Origin: Mixta theicola
Lineage (GTDB): Bacteria; Pseudomonadota; Gammaproteobacteria; Enterobacterales; Enterobacteriaceae
DNA: 64,000 nt
Direction of reading: 5' to 3'
Assembly: GCF_002895925.1 (NCBI RefSeq)
Contig: NZ_NWUO01000004.1
Coordinates: 1-64,000 of the forward strand
In this document: positions 22,457-35,019 of the stretch, in pieces
Position numbering within the stretch: the stretch's first letter is position 1
Layout: the number at the start of each line of letters is the position of its first letter
Translations under genes and position numbers: made by a program
Notes under the pieces: model-generated
The model's database searches: none
What the model saw: the letters and a program-made list of their open reading frames with translations, nothing else
Told to the model about the DNA's origin: nothing

Positions 22457-22540
22457 GATCCCCCTCTTCGCTACAAACTCATCCTCCTGCCTCCTCCCCC
22501 GTAAAAAAGCGGATGGTGGAGGATTTTTCCTCCCCCGCCT
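22457..22540. promoter_or_regulatory. MalT box cluster between malE and malK
   Basis: Four G-rich motifs resembling the MalT box GGGGATGAGG lie in the 337-nt divergent promoter region: GGAGGATGAG (22478-22487, minus), GGGGGAGGAGG (22490-22500, minus), GGATGGTGGAGG (22512-22523, plus) and GGGGGAGG (about 22529-22538, minus). A further GGGGGATC lies near 22460. CRP-like half-sites (GTGATC near 22356 and CGATCACG near 22427) lie between the cluster and malE. This copies the E. coli malEp/malKp layout, in which MalT and CRP act together on both promoters. Confidence 0.75.
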
Positions 22541-22590
22541 TCGCGCACACTCCTGCCATTCAAAGGAAGTCATGGAGATGGGAGAGGCCA

Positions 22591-25063
<2,473 letters not shown>

Positions 25064-25108
25064 TAAGACAACCTGACAGGGCATAGTCAGCCCTGTGTCC
25101 TGCCTTAG

Positions 25109-25146
25109 CCCGCCTCCCTATTGCCTGAGAGAGGCGGGTTTCTTTT
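25109..25146 (+). terminator. Hairpin between lamB and malM
   Basis: An 8-bp stem, CCCGCCTC and GAGGCGGG, with a 14-nt loop is followed by TTTCTTTT. Because malM follows 13 nt later in the same operon, it is likely a leaky terminator that lowers malM relative to lamB. Confidence 0.7.
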
Positions 25147-25158
25147 GAGGATAAAAAA

Positions 25159-26091
25159 ATGAAAAAACATCTACTCGCGCTCTGCCTGTTTCCGGCCCTG
25201 AGCTTTACCGTGCTGCCAGCCTTCGCCGCCAGCACCAGCCTTAATCCGCAGAATGTCGCCACCGCGCCCGCGATCGCCCCGGAAAAACTACAGCGCCTCT
25301 CCTGGCTGCCGCTGGCGCCGCCGGTGAGCCAGGATATTGTGCTGAATAATAGCTCGGTCAGCCTGAATGAAGGTGACATCAGCGGCCCGGTCGCCGCCAT
25401 TGCACTGCCCGCCGATCAGGGTTCGCTGGAAGTCACGCTGGCCAGCATTATGAAAGATCAACGCGTCTATGCGCCGAACGTGCTGGTGCTGGATAGCCAG
25501 CTGCAGCCTGCGGCCTTTTTCCCCAGCAGCTATTTTACCTACCAGAAGCCGGGCATCGTAGCGACCAACCGGCTGGAAGGCACCATGAAGCTGACGCCGG
25601 TGCTGGGACAAAAACAGATTTACCTGCTGATCTACACTACCACGCGCGATCTGGCGCAAACTTCCACCATGATCAATCCGGCAAAACTCTATGCGGAAGG
25701 GGCAAGCAATGCCATCCCTGACGTGCCGGATCCGGTGGTGCAGCATATCAATACCGGCACGCTGTCGCTGAAAGTGAAGAGCGAGCAGAACAGCGGCAAT
25801 ATTATGATCGGCAAACTGTTCGGCTCCGGTGAGTCGAAGCCGGTGGTAGTGGGCAGTACCAGCGCCGCAACGGCGTCGGCACAGCCGACGGTCGGCATGA
25901 CTGCGCCTGCTCCGGCCGCGAAGTCTGAGCCGATGCTGAATGACACCGAAAAATATTTTAACGACGGCATCCGTAAGGCAGCGAAAGCGGGAGATATTGA
26001 TAAAGCGCTGAAGCTGATGAACGAGGCGGAACGCCTCGGCTCCACATCGGCGCGCGCAACATTTATCAGCAGTGTGAAAGGCAAGGGATAA
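25159..26091 (+). CDS. malM: Periplasmic maltose-operon protein MalM
   Basis: MalM is a periplasmic protein of the maltose operon whose exact role is unknown. It has 310 residues (E. coli 306), a signal peptide cut after PAFA near residue 23, and a linker rich in Ala, Pro and Thr near residue 240 before a C-terminal helical segment (NDTEKYFNDGIRKAAKAGDI). It ends the malK operon and a strong terminator follows. Confidence 0.93.
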   Translation: MKKHLLALCLFPALSFTVLPAFAASTSLNPQNVATAPAIAPEKLQRLSWLPLAPPVSQDIVLNNSSVSLNEGDISGPVAAIALPADQGSLEVTLASIMKDQRVYAPNVLVLDSQLQPAAFFPSSYFTYQKPGIVATNRLEGTMKLTPVLGQKQIYLLIYTTTRDLAQTSTMINPAKLYAEGASNAIPDVPDPVVQHINTGTLSLKVKSEQNSGNIMIGKLFGSGESKPVVVGSTSAATASAQPTVGMTAPAPAAKSEPMLNDTEKYFNDGIRKAAKAGDIDKALKLMNEAERLGSTSARATFISSVKGKG

Positions 26092-26123
26092 CATCCCCAT
26101 ATTGCTGATCTTGCTGGACGATT

Positions 26124-26149
26124 GGTGCGCCGCTGGCGCACCCTTTTTC
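26124..26149 (+). terminator. Rho-independent terminator of malK-lamB-malM
   Basis: A perfect 8-bp stem, GGTGCGCC and GGCGCACC, with a 3-nt loop is followed by CTTTTTC, 32 nt after the malM stop. The next 190 nt up to the immunity-like gene are AT-rich and hold no recognisable gene. Confidence 0.93.
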
Positions 26150-26341
26150 GGCAGATTAATCGGTTACCTCAGCTGTCCCGCAGCGCTACGGGCAGTTTAT
26201 TAACGCCGTTGTGTTTGTACTATTTTACGTTATATCGATTTTAGCAATGTGTTAGATAATAATGCCAACGATAGCTGTGTTTTCTCAGTCGTACAGGATT
26301 AGTGTGCTGTCGCTAATATCGTTTACAGGGACGTCTGATCG

Positions 26342-26752
26342 TTATGAAAAATAATTCGAATAAACGTATTTCATCAATGTCATCACGAATATAAAAATAA
26401 TACAAACCACCATGAACAACGTAACTCTGTAATAATTAATCATCCATCCGGAAAGCCTGTCAGGAACAGCGTCAAAAAAATTATAAACCTCGCTATTTTT
26501 ATCAAACATAAGCAAAGGTTTCTTCTTTTTCTTGATGCTTACAAAATAATAAATCAGCGTGAAAGACCCAAAGAAACCCATCAATGAGTGGAAATGGTAA
26601 GGGGTATGGAATGAAAAACCTTTTTCATAATATAGTTTAACTATTACTTCGTATTTGGCTTTGTTTGCACAATAGTAAAAAAACAGGAAGATAAGAGATA
26701 AAAATCCTGCCCATACAGCTGCTATTCCTAAATAAGAAAATAAATTGTTCAC
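26342..26752 (-). CDS. Small membrane protein, candidate immunity protein
   Basis: I do not recognise this 136-residue protein. It starts at GTG 26752, three bases after the stop of the preceding effector-like gene, so the two are almost certainly co-translated. It has three clear hydrophobic segments (about 4-27, 57-72 and 108-130), a lysine cluster after the second (IKKKKK), and low GC content for this genome. A small membrane protein directly behind a protein with a glycine-rich hydrophobic C-terminus fits the pattern of immunity to a membrane-attacking toxin. That role is an inference from position and topology. Confidence 0.6.
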   Translation of the reverse strand: MNNLFSYLGIAAVWAGFLSLIFLFFYYCANKAKYEVIVKLYYEKGFSFHTPYHFHSLMGFFGSFTLIYYFVSIKKKKKPLLMFDKNSEVYNFFDAVPDRLSGWMINYYRVTLFMVVCIIFIFVMTLMKYVYSNYFS

Positions 26753-26755
26753 GCA

Positions 26756-27760
26756 TTAATCCCTGAAAAAATAATCTATAATTGATTCACCGGCAGTACT
26801 GGCGACATATCCTCCTGCAACCGAGCCGATAACAGCACATACCAGCCCGCCAGCCCCGCCTGCAGGTGCCGTTATAATGCCAAGTCCAACACAGATGGCT
26901 CCCCCTGCACTTGCTCCAATGGTTCCGCCAGAGACACCTAATAAAGTACTTGCACCAAATTTTGTATATTGTTTAAAAGCAACTCTTCCGCATTCGTTTT
27001 CTCTTCCTGTCGAGCAGGCTTTAACCACATCATTGGTCGTGCCAGCAAAAGAAAAACCGATACCAATATAACCGCCATATTTCAAAAAGTTCGCGGCTCT
27101 GGCCGCATTACCGATATAAGTTGAATATCCGGGAATACCTGCAATGCCGGCCGTTGACCATTGATGAACAATCGATCGGCTGGAGAGATTTAAAGCCCTG
27201 CGCATATCCTCATAGGGTCTGAAATTTACCGAGTGACGAGCAAGAGATTTAACCAGGGGTTTGTTGACCAGTGTTTTTAACTGGTTTAATAACTGATTGC
27301 GTTCAGCAAAAAACTGCTGGCCAATGAGCGTGCCTTGCGTCCGGTACTGGTTCTGGTAGGACTCCTCAATTTTCTTTAATGTGCTCTCTATAGCCAGAAA
27401 ATATTTTTCCCCTACGCCACCCGCCGTGCTGAAAATTTGTTCTCCCGCTTTGGTCAGTCCGGCAATCATGCCGTAATGCTTTTGAAGAAAATCCGCTTCT
27501 TCAGCGTTAACGCCGACAAGGGCCGTATTCGTTTTCTGTTTTGCCTGCCTCAGCATGTGCAGCATCTGCATTGTCGCAGCTATATCCGGATCGGCAACGA
27601 TCAATATCTGTCCGGGCTTCAGCCACTGCGTATCGGCGTTGAGCTTCATAAACATACTGGCTGCCGGAGAGCGAATACTCCTGAAAAGCTGCCGGGCCTG
27701 AAAATCCAGCGTACCGGGTTGTTCAACGACACAATATCCTGGGGCAATACTACGTGTCAT
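26756..27760 (-). CDS. Putative secreted effector with glycine-zipper hydrophobic C-terminus
   Basis: This 334-residue protein has no signal peptide. Residues 1-60 (MTRSIAPGYCVVEQPGTLDF, then LNADTQWLKPGQILIVADPD) look like a LysM-type or effector-delivery N-terminus. The middle (about 85-215) is helical and charged. The last 110 residues are hydrophobic and glycine-rich, with repeated small-residue motifs such as GVSGGTIGASAGGAI and GSVAGGYVASTAGE, as in glycine-zipper pore-forming toxins. GGAGG follows the ATG region's upstream side (GGAGGAT 6 nt before ATG 27760). Together with the small membrane protein behind it, this resembles an orphan type VI secretion effector/immunity pair. No secretion genes are nearby, and the function is inferred. 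Confidence 0.6.
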   Translation of the reverse strand: MTRSIAPGYCVVEQPGTLDFQARQLFRSIRSPAASMFMKLNADTQWLKPGQILIVADPDIAATMQMLHMLRQAKQKTNTALVGVNAEEADFLQKHYGMIAGLTKAGEQIFSTAGGVGEKYFLAIESTLKKIEESYQNQYRTQGTLIGQQFFAERNQLLNQLKTLVNKPLVKSLARHSVNFRPYEDMRRALNLSSRSIVHQWSTAGIAGIPGYSTYIGNAARAANFLKYGGYIGIGFSFAGTTNDVVKACSTGRENECGRVAFKQYTKFGASTLLGVSGGTIGASAGGAICVGLGIITAPAGGAGGLVCAVIGSVAGGYVASTAGESIIDYFFRD

Positions 27761-28043
27761 GCATCCATCCTCCGTTGATGTTATGCAGTTTTATGGCGCC
27801 GATGATACGTATGACAGCAAAGATATAAAAGAGAATATCCGGCCATGGCTACCGTTACGGGCAATTTATCATTTCTGTGATGTGTAGACCTGAAGAAAGC
27901 TGCCCGGAAGACTGGCTGGAAGGAAAACAAGTAACCCATTAGCGAGTCGCCTCACGCTTCCTCAGCGAATTTCTGCTGCGTTGGGTGTTCTGCGCAAGGC
28001 TCTGCGCTACACTATGGCACCTGTTTTTTACCGGAGATGCCGT

Positions 28044-28571
28044 ATGTCCGATAACGCGCTTTCCCTGCTGCGCGCCATTGCCTGGCTTCCCACCTCGTCA
28101 CCTGCGCTGTCCGCTCCTTTGCTCGACTGGCTATTGGAAGAGGATTCGATGACAAAGCGTTTTGAGCGCCACTGTCAGAAAGTTACCGTAGAGCCGCAGT
28201 TTGAAGGCTTCGTTAGCGCTGACGCTATCGCTGAGGAACTGCCGTTTCTGCCGCTGGAGCCGCGCTACTGGCTGCGCGAGATCATTTTGTCGGGTGATGG
28301 CGTTCCCTGGCTGGCTGGCCGCACGGTGGTGCCGGCATCGACGCTGGACGGGCCGGAAATGATGCTCAGCCAGCTGGGCACCCGTCCGCTGGGCCGGTAT
28401 CTCTTTTCTTCCTCCACGCTAACGCGTGACTTTATCGATCCTGGGGTCGCTGCCGCGCTGTGGGGACGCCGCTCGCGCCTGCGTTTATCGGGCAAACCGC
28501 TGCTATTAACCGAACTGTTTTTACCCGCTGCGCCGCTTTATCAAAGCCTGCCTGGAGAGCCAAGTGAGTAA
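28044..28571 (+). CDS. ubiC: Chorismate lyase UbiC
   Basis: UbiC converts chorismate to 4-hydroxybenzoate and pyruvate, the first step of ubiquinone synthesis. The start is ATG 28044 with GGAG 7 nt upstream, giving 175 residues (E. coli 165). Family motifs are [15 protein letters not shown] near residue 30, RYWLREI near 75, AGRTVVP near 93, and [23 protein letters not shown] at the C-terminus, which includes the catalytic Arg and Glu. It overlaps ubiA by 8 nt. Confidence 0.96.
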   Translation: MSDNALSLLRAIAWLPTSSPALSAPLLDWLLEEDSMTKRFERHCQKVTVEPQFEGFVSADAIAEELPFLPLEPRYWLREIILSGDGVPWLAGRTVVPASTLDGPEMMLSQLGTRPLGRYLFSSSTLTRDFIDPGVAAALWGRRSRLRLSGKPLLLTELFLPAAPLYQSLPGEPSE

Positions 28572-29454
28572 TATAGAAAAAGAGCTGACGCGCAATAAGC
28601 TGCAGGCTTACAGCCGACTAATGCGCATTGATAAGCCGATCGGTTCGCTACTGCTGCTGTGGCCAACGCTATGGGCGCTGTGGCTGGCGGGCGAAGCCGT
28701 ACCGCCGCTGCAGGTGCTAATCGTGTTTGTGCTGGGCGTCTTTTTTATGCGTGCGGCGGGCTGTGTGGTGAATGACTTCGCCGATCGTAAAATTGATGGG
28801 CACGTTAAGCGCACGCAGATGAGGCCATTGGCCAGCGGTGAGGTAAGCGAGAAAGAAGCTAAGGTGCTGTTTGTGGCGCTGGCGCTGATCTCTTTTGCGC
28901 TGGTGCTGACAATGAACGCTATTACTATCTGGCTGTCGTTCGCCGGGCTGGCGCTGGCCTGGGTCTATCCTTTTATGAAGCGCTATACCCATTTACCACA
29001 GGTCGTATTAGGTGCCGCCTTCGGCTGGGCTATCCCGATGGGCTGGGCGGCGGTAAGCGGCAACGTACCGCTGAACGGCTGGCTGCTATTTTTCGCCAAT
29101 ATTTGCTGGACGGTTGCCTACGATACGCAGTACGCCATGGTCGACAGGGATGATGATGTAAAAATCGGCGTGAAATCTACCGCCATTCTGTTTGGGCGTT
29201 TCGATAAGCTGATTATTGGCCTGTTGCAGCTGGCGACGCTGCTGCTGCTGGCGATCGTTGGTCAGCGCATGGGGCTGGACGGCGCGTTTTATTGGTCGCT
29301 GCTGTTAGCCGCCGCGCTGTTTGTCCATCAGCAGAAGCTGATTGCTGAACGTCAGCGGGAGCGCTGTTTTCAGGCCTTTCTGAATAATAACTATGTTGGG
29401 CTGGTAATTTTTATCGGCATCGCCCTTAATATGCCGCCGTTCAGCCAGTGGTAG
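28564..29454 (+). CDS. ubiA: 4-hydroxybenzoate octaprenyltransferase UbiA
   Basis: UbiA is an inner-membrane prenyltransferase that attaches the polyprenyl tail to 4-hydroxybenzoate. It has 296 residues (E. coli 290) and starts at GTG 28564, overlapping the end of ubiC, so the pair is translationally coupled. The two aspartate-rich motifs that bind the Mg-diphosphate are [15 protein letters not shown] near residue 74 and [16 protein letters not shown] near residue 187. Eight or nine helices are expected. Confidence 0.96.
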   Translation: MSNIEKELTRNKLQAYSRLMRIDKPIGSLLLLWPTLWALWLAGEAVPPLQVLIVFVLGVFFMRAAGCVVNDFADRKIDGHVKRTQMRPLASGEVSEKEAKVLFVALALISFALVLTMNAITIWLSFAGLALAWVYPFMKRYTHLPQVVLGAAFGWAIPMGWAAVSGNVPLNGWLLFFANICWTVAYDTQYAMVDRDDDVKIGVKSTAILFGRFDKLIIGLLQLATLLLLAIVGQRMGLDGAFYWSLLLAAALFVHQQKLIAERQRERCFQAFLNNNYVGLVIFIGIALNMPPFSQW

Positions 29455-29484
29455 CGAACCGGGCTGCTTATTAATAACAACGAA

Positions 29485-29520
29485 TAAAAAAGCGGGCGCC
29501 ACTGGCGCCCGCTCTGTTTT
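29485..29520. terminator. Bidirectional terminator between ubiA and plsB
   Basis: A perfect 10-bp stem, AGCGGGCGCC and GGCGCCCGCT, with a 3-nt loop has an A-run before it and CTGTTTTA after it, so it can end both convergent transcripts. Confidence 0.92.
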
Positions 29521-29536
29521 ACTCTTCAGCTAATTT

Positions 29537-31969
29537 TTAGCTATGCGTAACGGCATTTTCAATCGTCTGGCGTACATCGCTGGTGATCAGCTCAGCCAGC
29601 AGATGATAAGTGCTCTGCGTCTGCTCCAGTTCAGCATCGCCGGTATCGCTGATATAGCCTTCGTCACGTAGCGTCAGCACCAGCGTTGAGAACACCGCCT
29701 TATCGAAAAACTCCGGCGCGTTAATGCCATGCAGCACCGACAGACGCTGAGCCAGCGTACGGCTCTCTTTCTCCAGCGAACCACGGTTAATCGCCGGATT
29801 GGCACCGAGAATAGAGAAAGTAATGGCATAGCGCTGCAGAGTTTCACGCATACCTGCAGCCAGCAGCTGCAGCGTACGGAAACGCACCGCGTTCAGGCGC
29901 ATCACATCGTTTTCAATGGTGATCAGCTGCTGACGCGCCAGCTCGGCAACCAGCTGTTGCAGCAGCTGCGGCAGCTCTTCTTTATCCCAACGCAGGAACA
30001 GCTCGCTTTTCAGCAGCGGGTAAAGCACCAGCACCTGACGCAGCAGCTCGGCGGCGGAGATTTCGCGATGCTGCTGCACGATAGCAGCAATCAGCGACGG
30101 CATCACCAGCATGTGATGCACATTATTGCGATAGTAAGTCATCAGCACCGCCTGCTCGCGCGGCAGGATAATAATATCGCCAATATTATCTTTTTCCGTC
30201 TCGAACTTGTTCATGTTCAGCGCGTGTTCCAGCAGCGCTTCCGGCGTCATAACCGGCACGGTCGCGTCCGGCGAATAGGGCACGTTACGCAGCAGATCGA
30301 GATAGCATTCCAGCTGCTCGATAAGCTGTTCGCGGGTGAGCGAACGCTGACGTGAGGCCAGCAGCGCGGTAACGCACAGGTTCATCGCGTTGGCGGCGCT
30401 GGCGTTGTTAATGCGCTCCATAATCTGCTGGGCAATATCATTTACCGCCGGCGTTAGCCACTGCGGGCGCTGCGCTACGATCGGATCGATCGAGTCACGC
30501 CATTCCGGCACCTGCTTGTTGAGGTAGTTTACCAGCGGCAGCGGCTCGCCGAAATTCACGTAGCCCTGGCCCAGATTGCGCAGCTTGCTCAGGCCGCGCA
30601 GCATTTGCATAAAGCCTTCTTTCTCTTTGGCCGCGCCGCGCAGTTCTTTAGCGTAAGTGCCTACTTCCATGACGTGTTCATAGCCGATATAAACCGGCAC
30701 CACGGTAATCGGGCGGTTACCGCCGCGCAGCATCGCCTGAATCGTCATCGCCAGCGTCCCGGTTTTCGGATCGAGCAGACGGCCGGTGCGTGAACGTCCG
30801 CCTTCGACAAAATACTCAACCGAGTAGCCGCGGCTGAACAGCTCGCCCAGATATTCGCGGAATACCGTGGAGTAGAGTTTGTTGCCTTTAAAGGTGCGGC
30901 GGATAAAGAACGCGCCGAGACGACGGAAAATCGGTCCGGCTGGCCAGAAGTTAAGGTTGATGCCCGCAGCGATGTGCGGCGGCACCAGCCCCTGATGATA
31001 AAGCACATAGGAGAGCAGCAGATAATCCATATGGCTGCGGTGGCAGGGCACGTAAACCAGCCCGTGACCGTCCAGCGCCAGCTGACGAACGCGTTCGCCG
31101 CCGCTGACGTTGATGCCCTGATAGATTTTGCTCCATGTCCAGCCAATCACCCGGTCGGTGAGGCGGATCATCTCATAGGAAAAGTCAGCGGCGATCTCTT
31201 CCATCAGCTCGATGGCATTCTGCTGCGCTTTTTCCTGCGAGATTTTCTTGCTGCGCGCCTCGTCTTCTACCGCTTTGGCGATCGCCTGCGACTGCAGCAG
31301 CTTATTAAACAGGTCATGGCGTACCGGCAGACGTGGGCCTACGGCGGCCAGACGCTGACGGGCAAAGTGAATGCGCGCCACGCGCGCCAGCTTCTGCGCA
31401 ATGGTTTTATCGGTGCCGTGTTCAGTCGCCATGCGACGCAGAGAAACCATCGGCGAAAAACGCACAAAGCTATCGCGTCCCAGCCACAGCACGGCAAAAA
31501 ATTTCTGCACGCCGTTCAGCTCGCGCAGGTGAGGGGTTTGTTCGCCCTGCACCTCACGCCCCGGCGCACGGCCGAACATCACCGAAACCGGCACCATCTG
31601 CACATCAAGATCGGGATTGTTACGATGCAAATCGAGGTAGTCGTGAAACAGCTTCACTGATTCCTGATTTGGCACAAAATAGGGGAAAACGCGCGGCCCG
31701 TCATGGATAAAGACGTGACGCGGCAGCAGGGCGCCGTCTATCTCCAGCGGCTCAAGCGGATCGGGCAGATCGTGCAGACGACACTGGGTGCGCAGCGCAA
31801 GGAGATCGGCCTTTGAATCATAAGGCAATACATACATAATGGGGCGCGAAGTATCGAGTCCCAGCTCTGTTACCGGATCGCCCGGAATCGCCTTACTTTT
31901 AACTAAAAATGTAAGTGGTAAATTCAATAACTTATAATAAAGTTTACGCCAACCTGACATAGACAACAT
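29537..31969 (-). CDS. plsB: Glycerol-3-phosphate 1-acyltransferase PlsB
   Basis: PlsB acylates glycerol 3-phosphate at position 1, the first step of phospholipid synthesis at the inner membrane. I choose the ATG at 31969 ([18 protein letters not shown], 810 residues) because AGAGG precedes it; the ATG at 31960 (807 residues, MSGW...) is the E. coli-equivalent alternative. The open frame continues 42 codons upstream without homology. Acyltransferase motifs are intact: [10 protein letters not shown] (HX4D) near 305, [12 protein letters not shown] near 350, [11 protein letters not shown] near 385 and the VPVYIGYE segment near 420. It is divergent from dgkA, as in E. coli. Confidence 0.95.
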   Translation of the reverse strand: MLSMSGWRKLYYKLLNLPLTFLVKSKAIPGDPVTELGLDTSRPIMYVLPYDSKADLLALRTQCRLHDLPDPLEPLEIDGALLPRHVFIHDGPRVFPYFVPNQESVKLFHDYLDLHRNNPDLDVQMVPVSVMFGRAPGREVQGEQTPHLRELNGVQKFFAVLWLGRDSFVRFSPMVSLRRMATEHGTDKTIAQKLARVARIHFARQRLAAVGPRLPVRHDLFNKLLQSQAIAKAVEDEARSKKISQEKAQQNAIELMEEIAADFSYEMIRLTDRVIGWTWSKIYQGINVSGGERVRQLALDGHGLVYVPCHRSHMDYLLLSYVLYHQGLVPPHIAAGINLNFWPAGPIFRRLGAFFIRRTFKGNKLYSTVFREYLGELFSRGYSVEYFVEGGRSRTGRLLDPKTGTLAMTIQAMLRGGNRPITVVPVYIGYEHVMEVGTYAKELRGAAKEKEGFMQMLRGLSKLRNLGQGYVNFGEPLPLVNYLNKQVPEWRDSIDPIVAQRPQWLTPAVNDIAQQIMERINNASAANAMNLCVTALLASRQRSLTREQLIEQLECYLDLLRNVPYSPDATVPVMTPEALLEHALNMNKFETEKDNIGDIIILPREQAVLMTYYRNNVHHMLVMPSLIAAIVQQHREISAAELLRQVLVLYPLLKSELFLRWDKEELPQLLQQLVAELARQQLITIENDVMRLNAVRFRTLQLLAAGMRETLQRYAITFSILGANPAINRGSLEKESRTLAQRLSVLHGINAPEFFDKAVFSTLVLTLRDEGYISDTGDAELEQTQSTYHLLAELITSDVRQTIENAVTHS

Positions 31970-32088
31970 GAAGCCTCTTGTTAGCAAAGCGCCGCAAGCA
32001 TACCAGAAAGCGCATTGAAGATCTGTGGTGTTGCAATTAGTGCTGCATCCTGACATTGACGTTAAACATTGCAAAGGGTTCCCTAAAG

Positions 32089-32457
32089 ATGGCAAATAAC
32101 GTAACGGGCCTGATCCGCATCATTAAAGCGTTCGGATATTCCTGGAAAGGCCTGCGGGCAGCCTGGCAACATGAAGCGGCGTTTCGCCAGGAAGCTATCC
32201 TGGCGCTGTTGGCGGTGGTCATCGCCTGCTGGCTTGATGTTGATGCCATAACGCGTGTTTTGCTGATTGGCTCCGTTTCTCTCATTATTATCGTCGAGAT
32301 CCTTAACAGCGCGATTGAAGCGGTAGTTGACCGCATTGGCAGCGAGTTTCATCCGCTGGCCGGGCGGGCCAAAGATATGGGCTCTGCTGCGGTGCTGCTC
32401 AGCATCATACTGGCCCTTTTTGTTTGGGTAACCCTGTTGTGGCCATATTTACGATAG
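32089..32457 (+). CDS. dgkA: Diacylglycerol kinase DgkA
   Basis: DgkA is a trimeric inner-membrane kinase that recycles diacylglycerol to phosphatidic acid. The ATG at 32089 ([22 protein letters not shown]) gives 122 residues, the E. coli length. The catalytic signature [33 protein letters not shown] spans residues 69-101, with Glu69 and Asn72 in place. Three helices are expected. Only a weak Shine-Dalgarno is visible. The LexA-controlled lexA-dinF operon follows on the same strand. Confidence 0.96.
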   Translation: MANNVTGLIRIIKAFGYSWKGLRAAWQHEAAFRQEAILALLAVVIACWLDVDAITRVLLIGSVSLIIIVEILNSAIEAVVDRIGSEFHPLAGRAKDMGSAAVLLSIILALFVWVTLLWPYLR

Positions 32458-32519
32458 CGTTTCCATAATAGATAAAGAGTTGTTTTTTACCCAGCATCCG
32501 GTTTCCATTCCGCTAATAC

Positions 32520-32535
32520 CTGTATATACTCACAG
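32520..32535. promoter_or_regulatory. LexA box 1 of the lexA promoter
   Basis: CTGTATATACTCACAG matches the SOS consensus CTG-N10-CAG and is identical to the first box of E. coli lexA. It allows LexA autorepression. Confidence 0.95.
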
Positions 32536-32538
32536 CGA

Positions 32539-32554
32539 CTGTATAAACAACCAG
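32539..32554. promoter_or_regulatory. LexA box 2 of the lexA promoter
   Basis: CTGTATAAACAACCAG has the CTG-N10-CAG pattern and starts 19 nt after box 1, as in the tandem operator of E. coli lexA. The lexA start codon lies 8 nt downstream, with GGGGGCGGG as ribosome site. Confidence 0.93.
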
Positions 32555-32562
32555 GGGGCGGG

Positions 32563-33171
32563 ATGAAAACCTTAACGGCTCGGCAGCAGCAGGTTTATGA
32601 CCTGATTCGCGATCACATTAATCAGACAGGTATGCCGCCAACGCGCGCGGAAATCGCCGCCCAGTTAGGATTTCGCTCCCCTAACGCAGCAGAGGAACAC
32701 CTGAAGGCACTGGCGCGTAAAGGCGTTATTGAGATGGTGTCCGGTGCTTCGCGCGGTATCCGCCTGATGGCGGAAGAAGAAAACGGCCTGCCGCTGATTG
32801 GCCGCGTTGCCGCCGGTGAGCCGCTGCTGGCGCAGGAGCACATTGAAAGCCGCTTCCAGGTTGACCCTAATCTGTTCAAGCCGCATGCTGACTTCCTGCT
32901 GCGCGTCAGCGGTATGTCAATGAAAGATATCGGCATTGTCGATGGCGATCTGCTGGCGGTGCATAAAACGCAGGATGTGCGTAATGGCCAGGTGGTAGTG
33001 GCGCGCATTGATGATGAAGTTACCGTTAAGCGCCTGAAGCGACAGGGCAATACCGTGCAGCTGCTGCCGGAAAACAACGATTTCCAGCCGATTGTCGTCG
33101 ATCTGCAACAGCAGACGCTGACTATCGAAGGTCTGGCCGTTGGCGTTATTCGTAACGGCGACTGGCTGTAA
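32563..33171 (+). CDS. lexA: SOS repressor LexA
   Basis: LexA represses DNA-damage genes and cleaves itself when activated by RecA filaments. It has 202 residues, like E. coli LexA. The winged helix-turn-helix DNA-binding domain covers 1-70, the cleavage site Ala84-Gly85 lies in RVAAGEPLL, and the catalytic dyad Ser119 (SGMSMKD) and Lys156 (VTVKRLK) are present. It is autoregulated through two LexA boxes and co-transcribed with dinF. Confidence 0.99.
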   Translation: MKTLTARQQQVYDLIRDHINQTGMPPTRAEIAAQLGFRSPNAAEEHLKALARKGVIEMVSGASRGIRLMAEEENGLPLIGRVAAGEPLLAQEHIESRFQVDPNLFKPHADFLLRVSGMSMKDIGIVDGDLLAVHKTQDVRNGQVVVARIDDEVTVKRLKRQGNTVQLLPENNDFQPIVVDLQQQTLTIEGLAVGVIRNGDWL

Positions 33172-33272
33172 CGACTCAATGGCGGCCTGCGGGCCGTCAT
33201 TTACCTCCCCTATAGATTTTGTTCCGGCGATAACCGCTGTGGCCTGTCGCCATATTCTTTTTGCGGATTGCC

Positions 33273-34595
33273 ATGCAACTCTTCTCTGCGACCGATAAAC
33301 ACCTCTGGCGGCTGGCGCTGCCAATGATCCTCTCAAATATTACCGTACCGCTGCTGGGCCTGGTGGATACCGCCGTTATTGGTCATCTTGACAGCGCCGT
33401 CTATCTGGGCGGCGTTGCCGTAGGCACTACGGCAACCAGCTTTCTTTTTATGTTGCTGCTTTTTTTACGCATGAGCACGACCGGGCTGACCGCCCAGGCA
33501 TTTGGCGCGGGAGATAAACCAGCGCTGGCACGCGCGCTGGTACAGCCGTTATCCATTGCCGTTATCGCCGGAATTGCCTTTATCCTGTTGCGGGGCCCGC
33601 TAAGTGCCCTGGCGGCACAGATAGTTGGCGGCAGCCCGGCGGTGCTGGAGCAGGCGCAGCGCTTTATTCACATACGCTGGCTCAGCGCGCCCGCCACGCT
33701 AGCCAATCTGGTGATACTCGGCTGGCTGCTGGGCGTACAGTATGCGCGGGCCCCGGTTATTCTGCTGGTGGTCGGCAATCTGGTAAATATTCTGCTCGAT
33801 CTGTGGTTTGTTATCGGCCTTGGCTGGGGCGTGGCTGGCGCGGCGGCGGCTACCGCCATCGCTGAGACTGTTTCGCTGCTGGCGGGGCTGGGGCTGGTAT
33901 GGCATGTGCTGCGCCTGCGTCAGATAACCTTTACGCATTTAAAAAATGGGCTAAAGGGCGACATGCGTCGATTACTGCGTTTGAACCGCGACATCATGCT
34001 ACGTTCGCTACTGCTGCAGCTGTGCTTCGCCTCGGTCACTATTTTAGGGGCGCGGATGGGCAGCGAAATTGTGGCGGTAAACGCGGTGCTGCTGATGTTT
34101 CTTACCTTTACCGCCTATGCGCTGGATGGCTTTGCCTATGCGGTTGAGGCGGTTTCGGGCGAGGCCTTTGGCGCACGCGACAGCGCTAAGCTAGATCGGG
34201 TATGGCTTGCGGCCTGTCGCCAGGCGGGGCTGGTCGCGCTGTTGTTTGCCGTGGGTTATGCACTTTGGGGAAGGGAGATTGTCACGCTGCTGACTTCCCT
34301 GCCGCAGCTGCAGGCGCTGGCAAATCACTATCTGCCGTGGCAAATGGTGTTACCCGTTGTGGGCGTCTGGTGCTATTTACTGGATGGCATGTTTATTGGC
34401 GCAACGCGCGGAAGTGAAATGCGCAACAGTATGGCGCTGGCGGCGTTGGGATTTGGGCTGACGTTATTAACCGTGCCGTGGCTGGGAAATCACGGCTTAT
34501 GGCTGGCTCTCACCGTTTTCTTACTGCTGCGTGGACTCACGCTGGGATGGATATGGCATCGTTATCAGCGGCGGGGCGATTGGTTTACGCTTTGA
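33273..34595 (+). CDS. dinF: MATE family efflux protein DinF
   Basis: DinF is a 12-helix MATE-family inner-membrane transporter induced by DNA damage as part of the lexA operon. The ATG at 33273 (MQLFSATDKHLWRLALPM) gives 440 residues (E. coli 441); a TTG four codons upstream is less likely. The MATE core is recognisable in MILSNITVPLLGLVDTAVIGHLDS and RMSTTGLTAQAFGAGD. It lies about 100 nt after lexA with only a weak hairpin between them. Confidence 0.94.
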   Translation: MQLFSATDKHLWRLALPMILSNITVPLLGLVDTAVIGHLDSAVYLGGVAVGTTATSFLFMLLLFLRMSTTGLTAQAFGAGDKPALARALVQPLSIAVIAGIAFILLRGPLSALAAQIVGGSPAVLEQAQRFIHIRWLSAPATLANLVILGWLLGVQYARAPVILLVVGNLVNILLDLWFVIGLGWGVAGAAAATAIAETVSLLAGLGLVWHVLRLRQITFTHLKNGLKGDMRRLLRLNRDIMLRSLLLQLCFASVTILGARMGSEIVAVNAVLLMFLTFTAYALDGFAYAVEAVSGEAFGARDSAKLDRVWLAACRQAGLVALLFAVGYALWGREIVTLLTSLPQLQALANHYLPWQMVLPVVGVWCYLLDGMFIGATRGSEMRNSMALAALGFGLTLLTVPWLGNHGLWLALTVFLLLRGLTLGWIWHRYQRRGDWFTL

Positions 34596-34806
34596 CGCAT
34601 TTATTACGGTGACTGGATGCGCTGGGTTTTCAGCACGACTGACGGTTTATGATTCGTTATTTTGGTTCATATCTCTGTGTTTTTAAGCAAAACCATAAGT
34701 TTCTACTATCATTAAAGGTGTCACACACAAGGAATCAGCGTTTTTACGGTAGCTCATTGTCGCTGATAGCCAAAAGCTGTTAACACCCAAGGTAGAGGAT
34801 AAAATT

Positions 34807-35019
34807 ATGAACAGAGACGAAGCCGGCGGTAACTGGAAACAGTTTAAAGGTAAAATGAAGGAAAAGTGGGGCAAGCTGACCGATGATGATATGACCGTCA
34901 TTGAAGGTAAACGCGATCAGCTGGTCGGTAAAATTCAGGAACGCTACGGTTACGCAAAAGATGAAGCGGAAAGAGAAGTGAGCGATTGGGAAACCAATAA
35001 CCGCGATTATCGCTGGTAA
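34807..35019 (+). CDS. yjbJ: CsbD-family stress protein YjbJ
   Basis: A 70-residue hydrophilic protein of the CsbD family (E. coli YjbJ has 69). The family core GNWKQFKGKMKEKWGKLTDD and the ending REVSDWETNNRDYRW are clear. YjbJ is an abundant, RpoS-dependent stress protein of unknown mechanism in E. coli. It is monocistronic, with GTAGAGGAT just before the ATG. Confidence 0.95.
   Translation: MNRDEAGGNWKQFKGKMKEKWGKLTDDDMTVIEGKRDQLVGKIQERYGYAKDEAEREVSDWETNNRDYRW

Noticed and set aside
29729-31660. Long plus-strand open frames (208 and 228 codons) across plsB
   Set aside because: Both are antisense to intact plsB motifs and have Gln/His/Arg-rich, shadow-like composition.
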